From positions 248,001 through 312,000 of the forward strand of contig NZ_CP136758.1 in assembly GCF_032930845.1 (NCBI RefSeq): a DNA stretch of 64,000 nucleotides. Direction: 5' to 3'. Of this stretch, positions 8,004-16,750 are shown one piece after another. This stretch comes from Parvularcula sp. LCG005 (GTDB lineage: Bacteria > Pseudomonadota > Alphaproteobacteria > Caulobacterales > Parvularculaceae). A program made the translations under genes and the position numbers. The notes beneath the pieces were generated by a model. The model was not told the origin of the DNA and made no database searches. It was given only the letters and a program-made list of their open reading frames with translations. Position 1 is the stretch's first letter; each line of letters starts with the position of its first letter.

Positions 8004-9602
8004 TTAGGCAAATTTCTGGAGTTCCGGTAAATCTGGAAGGCCATCCACGCCCACTTTTCCTATGGCCTGCTTTATTTTGTGCGAGTGCAGTATTCGGCAA
8101 TCTTGCCAAAGACCTTCTGCTTTCAGCCGCGGCCACATGCTCATCCCGGCATTGTACTGAGTATTGGGCAGTACGGAACGCTTGACGCCAGCGCGTTGGA
8201 ACGAACCGTCGGCAAGCATGTCATGTAATATGCCCTGTTCATTTACACCGCCGGTGTGCCCCCAATTGCCCTTATCCCTCTTGTCACCGGCCGTTTTTTC
8301 GACGAACTGGGTCCACCACGTGTGCAAAAGGGCATCGGTCTCCGCAGATTTCCTGTAGCCGAATACGGCACAGCTGTACGAGGAGGAGCGCGTAAGATTT
8401 TTAAGGCTCTTGTGGACGGGTCGGTCGGAGCCCTCGACAACGCCTTGTTCCAGTTCCGGCATATTCGTCAGGACAAAGTCATTTTCTTCAAGTTCTAGAA
8501 AGAAATCGTCAAGCGGACCCTTTACATAGGTGTCGCAATCAAGATGTATCGTATACTGAAAAGGGCTGGCTCGAAGAAAGCGCACCTTGAGTGACGGCAT
8601 TCGATTTGTACTGATGAAATATCGTTCGATATCAAAATTTTCTGTCTCTGTGAAGGAATGGACGAAATCGAATTCATGAGCAGCCTCGGGCATATCCGTA
8701 AAAATTGCGGCGGGGACAGTTGGATTTGACTTGCGCAAACTTGATAGGCTCAACCGCGCTTCGTCGAGCGCGGGTTTGCCGAACGCGAAGTAGATCACAC
8801 CTTTATCGGCCGCATTGCGTATATCAACGGACGTATTCTGATTGCTAATTTCGACTGTTTCGGCCGCTTTTGCGGGGCGATTATCCAATTTCTCATCGTA
8901 GATAAACGCTTGTTCACGACCCGATCCGCTTTTGTAAAAGCGTCGATAGCCGGCTTCGTACAGCGCCATCAAAGCTGAGTGCGTGTCGCTCATCTTGTAG
9001 CTATACATATCGTGGTGAAATTCGGCCATGAGTTGAGTCGGCCTGATATTTCCTGACAGAATGTCGTGGATGACGCCATATTCAGATCCCTCGATGTCCA
9101 TTTTGAGAACATCTATTCGATCATGGCCGAGGCTTCGCATCAGCGATTCGAGGCGATTGACTTTACAACTTATGGCCGTATCGCTCGCTTCGCTGCTCGG
9201 TGAGAAGCTGATGTGTGTGTCGCACTTCGGAGGGTCAAAATTGATCTCTCCGTCGATCTCCGCCAGGCCGACGGGTACAAATTTGAAATTTTCAGGAAAC
9301 GCGCGGCCGTGTGCCCACCTCAATGTCTTGGGGGTAGGATCGAAACCCCACACGCGGCATCCGAATTTTTCGATGAGTGCCTCGTCCCACGAAATGTTGG
9401 CGCCGACCCCCACGGAATAGACTATCGTTTCAGGCGTCATCAGTCTCGGGATGATTGGCCAATCGCAGTTTGGCGAACCGTAGACCGCGTATTCTTGCGT
9501 TGTTTCAATATTCACGCCCATGCGATTCCGCCTTTCATCCATAATTAGCGACCCAATGCGCCGTCTTATTATTTTCAGCGCAAGATTTAAATTGACTGTC
9601 AT
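8004..9602 (-). CDS. FkbM methyltransferase fused to a GT-A type glycosyltransferase
   Basis: A protein of 532 residues with two modules. Residues about 50-240 are an FkbM methyltransferase: IVYSVGVGANISWDEALIEKF carries the SAM-binding loop and IDVLKMDIEGSEYGVI the conserved acidic motif. Residues about 265-515 look like a nucleotide-diphospho-sugar transferase. GVIYFAFGKPALDEARLSLS begins a GT-A fold, and HLDCDTYVKG near residue 352 supplies the metal-binding DxD. The segment around NEQGILHDML resembles the acceptor-side motif of GT8/GT77-like enzymes. The order suggests that a sugar is added and methylated by one polypeptide. ATG 9602 is used; the ribosome site is weak. It lies between the sulfotransferase and the giant glycosyltransferase on the same strand. 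Both domain calls are from motifs; the linkage made is unknown. Confidence 0.72.
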   Translation of the reverse strand: MTVNLNLALKIIRRRIGSLIMDERRNRMGVNIETTQEYAVYGSPNCDWPIIPRLMTPETIVYSVGVGANISWDEALIEKFGCRVWGFDPTPKTLRWAHGRAFPENFKFVPVGLAEIDGEINFDPPKCDTHISFSPSSEASDTAISCKVNRLESLMRSLGHDRIDVLKMDIEGSEYGVIHDILSGNIRPTQLMAEFHHDMYSYKMSDTHSALMALYEAGYRRFYKSGSGREQAFIYDEKLDNRPAKAAETVEISNQNTSVDIRNAADKGVIYFAFGKPALDEARLSLSSLRKSNPTVPAAIFTDMPEAAHEFDFVHSFTETENFDIERYFISTNRMPSLKVRFLRASPFQYTIHLDCDTYVKGPLDDFFLELEENDFVLTNMPELEQGVVEGSDRPVHKSLKNLTRSSSYSCAVFGYRKSAETDALLHTWWTQFVEKTAGDKRDKGNWGHTGGVNEQGILHDMLADGSFQRAGVKRSVLPNTQYNAGMSMWPRLKAEGLWQDCRILHSHKIKQAIGKVGVDGLPDLPELQKFA

Positions 9603-9691
9603 GAGTTCTCTAGGTCGTGGAGCGGTGGCTTAAACCCGACCAGCTGGCCTGCGATTCCAGTCGGGACGGACAATTTCAACTTCGAATGGCG

Positions 9692-12600
9692 TCACTCATG
9701 CAATGGTGTGACGCCGGTTGACTCCAACATCGCCAGGGCGAGATTCGTATTCGCCGCGGATCTGGAAAATCTTTCCAACAAAAGTGCTGTTTCAACATCC
9801 ATCTGTACTGCCGATAAATCGTCCATAGCTGCCAAGAAAACGCGCAGCAAAATTGCGGCTGAGCTCGTACCATTTGCGACGTCTGGCCATAAATGGCCAT
9901 GGGTCTCGGAAATTTTAATGTAACTGCCGTGTTCGTCCTGCAGTACCGTGGCTGGATATATTTCATTAAAGTTGCGAAGGGAATCCCCGGTCAAACGGAT
10001 CGTTAGAGTCCGATGTTCATCTTTCCGATAAGTTTGACAGGTGATAGGGCCAATCTCGGTCCCGTCTATGATCAGACGTGGGACAAATAGGGTGGCGAAA
10101 ATATACCTGTCTGTTGACGAGTTTTTGACAAGGCGCAAATCGTCAAATTCGACAGTGATTTTTGTTTGTCGGGCCTCGCGAAGGACGGGGTGCACGTCAT
10201 ACTGTTTCTCAGCCGCAGGCTCCAGTTTGATGCCTGTGATCAGGGCTGCTGCCTCTCGCTTGTCGGTCGACGCTATTGGTGTGTTTCTGGTGAAGTTAAT
10301 TGTAACGACATCGCCAAATCGCAGTTTGCCGAGGGCAAAAGTTAGGCTTTTCTCACCGCGCGGTAGATGGACTGGTTGAGAGGCTCTATCGTCGATACTT
10401 ACTGCGATCTGCTGTGATCCCAATGTCTTTAGAACATCTATTTTCATGATTGCATCATCGAAATAGTTGTCCGAAACAATTTGCAACTGTCGTTCAGCCC
10501 AAACGGCGGCTTCAAATCCCCATTCCGGCTTTCCGCGCTCAATGCCTAGCGAGCCAGCTTTAAGCCTAACAGACGCAAAATGACGATCTGCGAGGTCGGA
10601 TAGCGGTAATGCAAAAGGCGAGACGTAGCCGTCGCTAGACCAAAGCTTGATATTGTTCGTCGCATCAACAAGCTCAAGCACCCCATCGTTCGATAGTCTT
10701 AAGAGCGTGCGGGTAGAAATTCCCCCGGTTTCGTTTGACCAGAGCGTATCGTTCTGAGAGCTACGAATTGACAGTTTGCTGTCTCGCTCCAGCGTCAGTC
10801 GCGCATGAGGGAGGCGGGTGGGGCCGGACTGCCATTTTACTCGGCCGGTCTCGTGCACAATATTAAGGCCGCCATGGGTAGATATGTAACAGGCCCACTG
10901 CCCATTGGTCGAGGCGAGAAAGCTAGAGTGGTCGATACTTTGGTTACGTTCAAGCTGTTTGATCCGACGTTGCCCGAGAAGCTGACGCAGGGACGATGGT
11001 CGGCTCGTCGTTGTTCGAGCGTTCATCATCATCGTCGTAACCCCCGATTTAGGGTCGATGTCCGGAACTTTTGATGGTGATCCCAATCCAGGTCCCGTAG
11101 CAAGTAGCTCTTTAAAAAGCTCTGCATAGCGACGCCCATGAGTGGCAAGCGTGTAATTGCGTTCTACGTGATCTCGACAGGCATCACGAAGATCCTCGTT
11201 TGCTAGTTTTCCAATTGCTCGGGCTAGTGCGTGAGTGTCGCCTACTGGCACGGCCAAGCCGCAGGCTCCGTCATTTGCCAAGTCCGGTATGGCGCCAGCT
11301 TGGAAGCCCGCGATCGGTGTACCGCAAGCTAACGATTCCGCAGCGGTGTTGGAAAACGTTTCCTCTGCAGACGGTATAATCGTTACATTTGCGCTCGAGT
11401 AGGCGAGACTTAATAGTGACCTTGATTTTATATACCCCAGCTTATGCACATCAAACGACAGATCAGCCTGAGTGAGCGATGTGTTACCGACGCACAAAAC
11501 GACATAGTCACCATCAGGATCCAATTTCTTGAGTGTTTTTAGGCAGTCCTGCAATTCGTACTTGCCTTTAACGCGACTATCAAAAGAGGGTGCGAATAAA
11601 AGTATTTTAGAGTGCTGCGGCAGCCCAAGCAGATCTCTTGCTATCGCGCGATCGGATGGTTCGAATAGGGATAGATTGACCCCATTGGGTATACTCTCAA
11701 TTCGACACCCTTTCAAAATAGGAGATTGCCGCGCTATCGTTTCGCTTATTTTGCTTAGTGTAACGACAGTGATATTATTTTTTCTCCAGGCATGTTCTTT
11801 AAATTTATATACGGTATTTGTGAAATCTTGCGGATAATCGCTTGTCAGTTGAGGGCATCCGCTGCACTGGTTGTGCTTCCATTTATGGCAGCCATGAAAA
11901 TAGTGGCACCCGCCGGTTAAATAAAACATGTCACGCAACGTAAGAACGACAGGTTTATCCAGTTCGGAAAGAAAGGCGATGTTCTCAATAGAAATAAATC
12001 GCGAAGTCCAATGAAGATTGATTATGTCAAGATCTTTAACGTATTCTTCGAGATCCTCGTTCTTAATCGACTGCTCGTTTATGTCAAATATAGTATGGTT
12101 TTCGCGAAAGTTTCTATTATTAAATAGATTGCCAAAGCCTTGCCCTTCGCTAGAGGGAACGTGCACGGCATCTTCAATTGGGTCAGAGGTCAGATTTTTA
12201 GCGCCAAGCGGCAGAAAGAGGCGGGATTTTACATTATTGGCTAGTAGAGAGCGATGCGTTCTGTAGGCTGCGTTACCTGCGCCGCCATGGGATTGCGTTG
12301 TGAATACCCCCGCTTTTACGAGTGGCTTTTCAACTACGCTCAGTAGCGATTGGTATTGGTTCAATTGTTGATCGGCGGAAAACCTTGCCTTTAGCGCTTC
12401 GGCCAACTTGATATTGGTGCCGAAAGGATTTTCTGGTTGGTCGACCAGGGCTGCTAATGCTCGACCGATTGCCTCCCCGTCTGCAGCCGGAACAATGCGC
12501 GCCCACGGACTGTCGCCAGACAGCACCTCTGGTGTGCCGCCAGCGTCTGTTGCAATTACCGGCAAGCCGGCAAAAACGGCCTCGATTGTTGCGAGCCCAA

Positions 12601-14599
12601 ACGTCTCGGTTTGCCTAGTGTCAGGATCGCGGATGGATGAGGTGATGAAGACATCAAACTCACTGAAAAAATCAGGGCGAGTACGGAAATCGATATAGTC
12701 CACTAGGTCGACGTAGGATCCAAGATTAAGCCTCTCGATAGTTTGATCGATTTCTGCTCGATGCACCTCGTCCCTTCCGTACGCGATTGTCAGGCGCACT
12801 GACCGACCGGTATTTCGAAGATAGTGATCGATGCCCTCCAGGAGATATTTGTGCCCTTTCCAGCGTATAAGGCGCCCAATGTTTAAAATCTTTAGTGGTT
12901 CCGATGGGGAAGGCGCGCGCTGATGTCGCCGATGTGAAAGGTATTTGTCGTGCACGACATTCGTCACCACGTGAATGCGGTCCGCTGGGACGCCCGCTTC
13001 AATAAGTTCCGATTTCAAAAATTCGCTTGGTGCTGTGAACCAGACATTCGGGCGTACACAGAAATGTTCGGCTACGTATTTTGAGTAGGCCGTTTCATCA
13101 AACATTCTGAACACATCAATACCGTGTGTCATGTTTATGATCGGCACGTCTAACTCAGCATCATCTAAATACTGTGAAAATTTGACCCCGTTGATGGCAA
13201 AATGACACACGACATACTTGATATTCAGCTCAGCAAAAAGGAATCGAAGATATATCGATCGAAATTTGGCAGGCATTTGCTCGAGCATCATGCACAAGCA
13301 ATAGTCATATGGCCTTTCGTCCGAGAGAAGGCGATGTTGATGGAGTACGATTGCTTGATGTTGTAGGTCGGTTTTAGTCCTATTGATGAAGTCGTAAATG
13401 AAAGTTTCAGATGGTCTTGAGAAAACACTCGCAAAATGAAGTACACATCCAGAATTGGTGTCGATTGTGTCTTTAAGTTTTAGAATTTGGGAAAGAGACT
13501 GCCCAAACATCGACCCTGCTACGGGCATCTGTAGTTGCAATAATTCGTATGAACATGCTGAATATAAATCTAGATAAGATTCAATGAGTGCATCCGACTC
13601 GCTCGGCGTAAATCTAAATTCGTCTCTATACTGCAGGCAAAATGCCGTATAGCTGGCGCAAGCGCTTCTGAAAGTATCGCTAAGGTCGCTGTACCGCCTC
13701 ACGACATCCAGAAAGGAGTTTACGCGCCATTTGTTGAACCTGAAGAGATAGAGATCGCGTGCCTCGTCTACTGTTAGGAAGTCAAATCGGTCCAAGATGG
13801 ATCGTGCATACTCATCAATAAATAACTCGCGATTGCGCTCGTTCATGCCGGCAGATAGGCCGCTTTCGGAGAAAAACATCAGGCCTTCAGCAACTCGCGA
13901 GAACTTCTTGTTTGCCTGAAAAGCGTCGCGAATCCAGACCGCGTCGCTTACAATTCGATAGTCTTCGCGGTATGGGCCTATTTCGTCATAACACTGACGG
14001 CGTACCAGAAACGTTTCGTGATTGATGTTTAGGTGAAACAGATTGATTCCCTCGTCGATATCCACGGACTCGCGAAGGATCTCAGACATATACAAATCTG
14101 TATACGTAATATCAGATCTGTCTTGCTGCAGTTTATTCAGACTCTTCTCAATGAATTTTTCATCGTAGAAATCATCTGCATTGATTAGGCAAATATAATC
14201 GCCTTGGGCAAGGCGTATACCCTTATTCATCGCATTATAGATACCATCGTCAGGCTCGGAGACAAAATATTCGAGTTTCGTTGAATATTCTTGAATTATG
14301 TCGAGGGTGCCATCTGTGCTGCAGGCATCGACAATGATATGCTCGACATTCTTGTGGGTTTGATTCTGAATGGAATCTAATGTTCGACGTACAGTTTGCG
14401 CGGCGTTCCATGTTACGGTGATTACCGACACGAGCGGCAGTGTGGCATCCGACTGTTTTTGAGGGGCGCCGGTAATTCGCAGGCCTCCTTCAGTTAGTCG
14501 ACCTGGTGTAAAGGGCGCCTTCCACCACACTCCCGCAAATCGACGTGTTGCGCGTACTGAAGATGAGGCCTGTTGAGGTGTGTTCGGAGAAATTGCCAT
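9692..14599 (-). CDS. Giant glycosyltransferase: GT2 - GT4 - GT4 - bulb-type lectin-like domain
   Basis: A protein of 1635 residues from ATG 14599, with AGGG repeats upstream; TTG 14644 would add 15 residues. Residues about 55-270 are GT2: VSVITVTWNAAQTVRRTLDS, IVDACSTDGT and the catalytic-site ICLINADDFYDE. About 400-760 is a first GT4: VLHFASVFSRPSETFIYDF at its start and FGLATIEAVFAGLPVIATDA near residue 670. About 780-1150 is a second GT4: SHGGAGNAAYRTHRSLL at its start and ETFSNTAAESLACGTPI near 1080. About 1215-1325 resembles a bulb-type (B-)lectin domain, with repeats of the form L-x-x-G/S-L-x-I/L-x-x-x-x-x-x-LWSS. The last 300 residues look beta-rich. One protein may therefore add three sugars in order and hold the growing chain through the lectin part. 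It lies between the FkbM-GT fusion and the second sulfotransferase. Confidence 0.78.
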   Translation of the reverse strand: MAISPNTPQQASSSVRATRRFAGVWWKAPFTPGRLTEGGLRITGAPQKQSDATLPLVSVITVTWNAAQTVRRTLDSIQNQTHKNVEHIIVDACSTDGTLDIIQEYSTKLEYFVSEPDDGIYNAMNKGIRLAQGDYICLINADDFYDEKFIEKSLNKLQQDRSDITYTDLYMSEILRESVDIDEGINLFHLNINHETFLVRRQCYDEIGPYREDYRIVSDAVWIRDAFQANKKFSRVAEGLMFFSESGLSAGMNERNRELFIDEYARSILDRFDFLTVDEARDLYLFRFNKWRVNSFLDVVRRYSDLSDTFRSACASYTAFCLQYRDEFRFTPSESDALIESYLDLYSACSYELLQLQMPVAGSMFGQSLSQILKLKDTIDTNSGCVLHFASVFSRPSETFIYDFINRTKTDLQHQAIVLHQHRLLSDERPYDYCLCMMLEQMPAKFRSIYLRFLFAELNIKYVVCHFAINGVKFSQYLDDAELDVPIINMTHGIDVFRMFDETAYSKYVAEHFCVRPNVWFTAPSEFLKSELIEAGVPADRIHVVTNVVHDKYLSHRRHQRAPSPSEPLKILNIGRLIRWKGHKYLLEGIDHYLRNTGRSVRLTIAYGRDEVHRAEIDQTIERLNLGSYVDLVDYIDFRTRPDFFSEFDVFITSSIRDPDTRQTETFGLATIEAVFAGLPVIATDAGGTPEVLSGDSPWARIVPAADGEAIGRALAALVDQPENPFGTNIKLAEALKARFSADQQLNQYQSLLSVVEKPLVKAGVFTTQSHGGAGNAAYRTHRSLLANNVKSRLFLPLGAKNLTSDPIEDAVHVPSSEGQGFGNLFNNRNFRENHTIFDINEQSIKNEDLEEYVKDLDIINLHWTSRFISIENIAFLSELDKPVVLTLRDMFYLTGGCHYFHGCHKWKHNQCSGCPQLTSDYPQDFTNTVYKFKEHAWRKNNITVVTLSKISETIARQSPILKGCRIESIPNGVNLSLFEPSDRAIARDLLGLPQHSKILLFAPSFDSRVKGKYELQDCLKTLKKLDPDGDYVVLCVGNTSLTQADLSFDVHKLGYIKSRSLLSLAYSSANVTIIPSAEETFSNTAAESLACGTPIAGFQAGAIPDLANDGACGLAVPVGDTHALARAIGKLANEDLRDACRDHVERNYTLATHGRRYAELFKELLATGPGLGSPSKVPDIDPKSGVTTMMMNARTTTSRPSSLRQLLGQRRIKQLERNQSIDHSSFLASTNGQWACYISTHGGLNIVHETGRVKWQSGPTRLPHARLTLERDSKLSIRSSQNDTLWSNETGGISTRTLLRLSNDGVLELVDATNNIKLWSSDGYVSPFALPLSDLADRHFASVRLKAGSLGIERGKPEWGFEAAVWAERQLQIVSDNYFDDAIMKIDVLKTLGSQQIAVSIDDRASQPVHLPRGEKSLTFALGKLRFGDVVTINFTRNTPIASTDKREAAALITGIKLEPAAEKQYDVHPVLREARQTKITVEFDDLRLVKNSSTDRYIFATLFVPRLIIDGTEIGPITCQTYRKDEHRTLTIRLTGDSLRNFNEIYPATVLQDEHGSYIKISETHGHLWPDVANGTSSAAILLRVFLAAMDDLSAVQMDVETALLLERFSRSAANTNLALAMLESTGVTPLHE

Positions 14600-14687
14600 C
14601 CCTAATTTCCCTATCGAATAGTTGTGCGGCCGGACCGTCGGCAATTCTGTTGTTAGTCCTGAGCCATAAAGGTTCCGGAGGAGAAAT

Positions 14688-15545
14688 TTACTTGCCCGCG
14701 TGACGTGGGGGTTCGATATCGTAGCCTAGACCGTCCATAACACTATGATCGAGCTTTGCGTTGATGGAAATCATATCTTCCGTCGAGTATGCTAAAAGGT
14801 ACTGTTTGTCGAGGTGAACGGTATCTGACGCTAGTGAGTACGCGGGCGATTGCGGGACCTTCACGGGCCGTCGAAGTGATTTGGTCGGCGATTTGCCCGT
14901 GGTTGCCTCGACGCGTTTGGCGAATGGAAGAAGCGCAGCTGTCGGGTCCCTCAATAGGTCGACGTAGCGAACAAAGAAAATTTTGTCTGTCTGTGCCGCA
15001 AACTGCAGCCATTTTCCATAAAACGATACATAATCATCTATCGGGTCTGCGGAGAATTCGGGCCAACCGCATTTTTTCGCCCACTTTTTATAGCTTAAAA
15101 TCCAGCTATATGGGTCCTTTGAGATGACGAGGTAGGCAATAGGAGCAGAAGAAAACTCAGCCTCAAATTCATTGAAATCTCGATAGGTTTTGTTGTTGTG
15201 GTATCCCGTCGCAGATATGCGGCTCTTGTCGTCAAATATTCGGAAATGTTTTTGGCGGGGGTGGCTCCTATCTGCATCGGAATTTTTGATCACCACGTGA
15301 AGCTGCGATGACACGATTTTGTGCAGAAAATTTGTTCCGGATCGTTGTAGCCCGTAAATCAAGATGGGTGCCCGGTCGCCGATAAAGCGTTCGCTTATGC
15401 CGCGAATTATATTGTTTAACGAGCGAAGCGCGGGGATCGTGGATGGTGTTCGCCGTACGGCTCTGGCCGTCGCACTAGCCACGGCGATCGAAAGGCGGGT
15501 TGCATTGCGGGCCGCGGATCCGTAGTTTCGACGTTTGATTTTCAA
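14688..15545 (-). CDS. Sulfotransferase-like P-loop protein
   Basis: A protein of 285 residues. APILIYGLQRSGTNFLHKIV, at about residues 58-77, is the phosphosulfate-binding loop of sulfotransferases, here with G-L-Q-R-S-G-T. IAYLVISKDPYSWILSYKKW, near 135, fits the 3'-phosphate-binding region (K-D-P-x-x-W-x-x-S), and FFVRYVDLLRDPTAAL, near 190, fits the Y-x-D-L segment. The basic N-terminal 55 residues may bind the membrane surface. No ATG is available near the domain start, so TTG 15545 is used, with AAAGG very close upstream; this start is uncertain. It is the first gene of the long minus-strand run and is divergent from the radical SAM gene across 169 bases. The acceptor is unknown; sulfation of the exported glycan is inferred. 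Confidence 0.72.
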   Translation of the reverse strand: MKIKRRNYGSAARNATRLSIAVASATARAVRRTPSTIPALRSLNNIIRGISERFIGDRAPILIYGLQRSGTNFLHKIVSSQLHVVIKNSDADRSHPRQKHFRIFDDKSRISATGYHNNKTYRDFNEFEAEFSSAPIAYLVISKDPYSWILSYKKWAKKCGWPEFSADPIDDYVSFYGKWLQFAAQTDKIFFVRYVDLLRDPTAALLPFAKRVEATTGKSPTKSLRRPVKVPQSPAYSLASDTVHLDKQYLLAYSTEDMISINAKLDHSVMDGLGYDIEPPRHAGK

Positions 15546-15714
15546 GCCTTTATCGCTTTATGCTCTTGGTTTAAACTTGGTTTGGTCGCTCTATCGTATT
15601 ATGATGAATGTGCCCAGAGGGTGTGGGAATTTAACTCCCGTTCTGCAAGTTGTGCCCCGATCGGGTCGGGTGGTTCGATGAATTTCTAGATTTTTTTAGG
15701 ATTGAAATCTGTCT

Positions 15715-16671
15715 GTGTTAATTCCATCTGAGCCGCAATTTTCGATAGATGCCGACAAGCTTCAGCGTGGCTATGGCATCCAGGTTGATAGGGCGCACTG
15801 GATTGAATATCCCATGGTCGTCTCGATTGAGACTTTTGCCAAATGTAATGCGGCGTGCACATTTTGTCCGTATCCAGAATTGGATAGAATTGGTGAAAAG
15901 CTCTCTCGGGAAACGGTGTTCCGCCTGTTGGACGAAGTCGCGGCCTTTCCTGTTCCGCCGGGTCAGCTGAATCTGACGCGTGTCAATGAGCCATTTCTCG
16001 ACCCGTTTTTGTTTGAATATATCGAATATGCACGGGCCATAATGCCAAGGGTCAATGTTCATTTATTCACCAATGGTCAGGCGTTGACAGATAAAGTAAT
16101 TGACAGGTTAAACGACTTGGAGAATTTCAAGCAGCTGACTATTTCTTTTAATGAACATGATCCTGATCAATACGCTCGTGTCATGGGGCTTGACCAAGCT
16201 AAGACTCTCAAGCGCCTTCGTCGCTTGCATGAAAGAGTTGAAAGTGACGAGGTGCGCTTTAGTTTGGCGATTTCGCGTGTCGGTGAGTCAAACGAGAGTG
16301 ACGCGCTCTATAGGAAGTGGTGCGAGAGGGAGTTCCCTGCGTTCCGGTCTGGCATCAATGCTAGATTTAACTGGGTTGGTGAGCCGGGTGCGGCGAAATA
16401 CAATCATCTGACCCCTGACGTTGGATGTGCTCAGTGGTTCACGGTCAATATTCTGGCAAACGGTATGAGTGCTTTTTGCTGTATCGATGGGTCCAGTCGG
16501 CTTGAACGATTTTCTATCCATGAAAATTCTTTGTACGAAATGTACAACGCGCCAGAAAAGAGGCGTCTCCGAGAGCAGCTGGTGTCGCGGCGCAATGTGA
16601 GAGGGTGTGAAGGTTGCATACACGGAATGTCAGCTGCCGCGTTTCAAGAGCCGAATCTTGCAGTGGGATGA
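15715..16671 (+). CDS. Radical SAM protein with C-terminal SPASM-like cysteine region
   Basis: A protein of 318 residues. FAKCNAACTFCPYPEL gives the CxxxCxxC iron-sulfur motif at Cys44, Cys48 and Cys51 that binds SAM. LNLTRVNEPFLDP and VHLFTNGQAL follow, as in MoaA/PqqE-type radical SAM enzymes. C-terminal cysteines in DVGCAQWF, AFCCIDG and GCEGC look like an auxiliary-cluster (SPASM or twitch) region. Related proteins in polysaccharide loci are thought to modify or epimerise sugars, but the substrate here cannot be read. GTG 15715 is the only start that fits the frame; AGGA lies about 14 bases upstream. It begins the plus-strand half of the locus, followed by two GT2 genes and the exporter. 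Confidence 0.72.
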   Translation: MLIPSEPQFSIDADKLQRGYGIQVDRAHWIEYPMVVSIETFAKCNAACTFCPYPELDRIGEKLSRETVFRLLDEVAAFPVPPGQLNLTRVNEPFLDPFLFEYIEYARAIMPRVNVHLFTNGQALTDKVIDRLNDLENFKQLTISFNEHDPDQYARVMGLDQAKTLKRLRRLHERVESDEVRFSLAISRVGESNESDALYRKWCEREFPAFRSGINARFNWVGEPGAAKYNHLTPDVGCAQWFTVNILANGMSAFCCIDGSSRLERFSIHENSLYEMYNAPEKRRLREQLVSRRNVRGCEGCIHGMSAAAFQEPNLAVG

Positions 16672-16750
16672 ATTTCTGCAGGCTGCTGTTTTCCGCTATG
16701 TCGGCCAATACAGTCTTGCTTGACGTCCAAAGTGTTTTCGGAGGGGCGCG

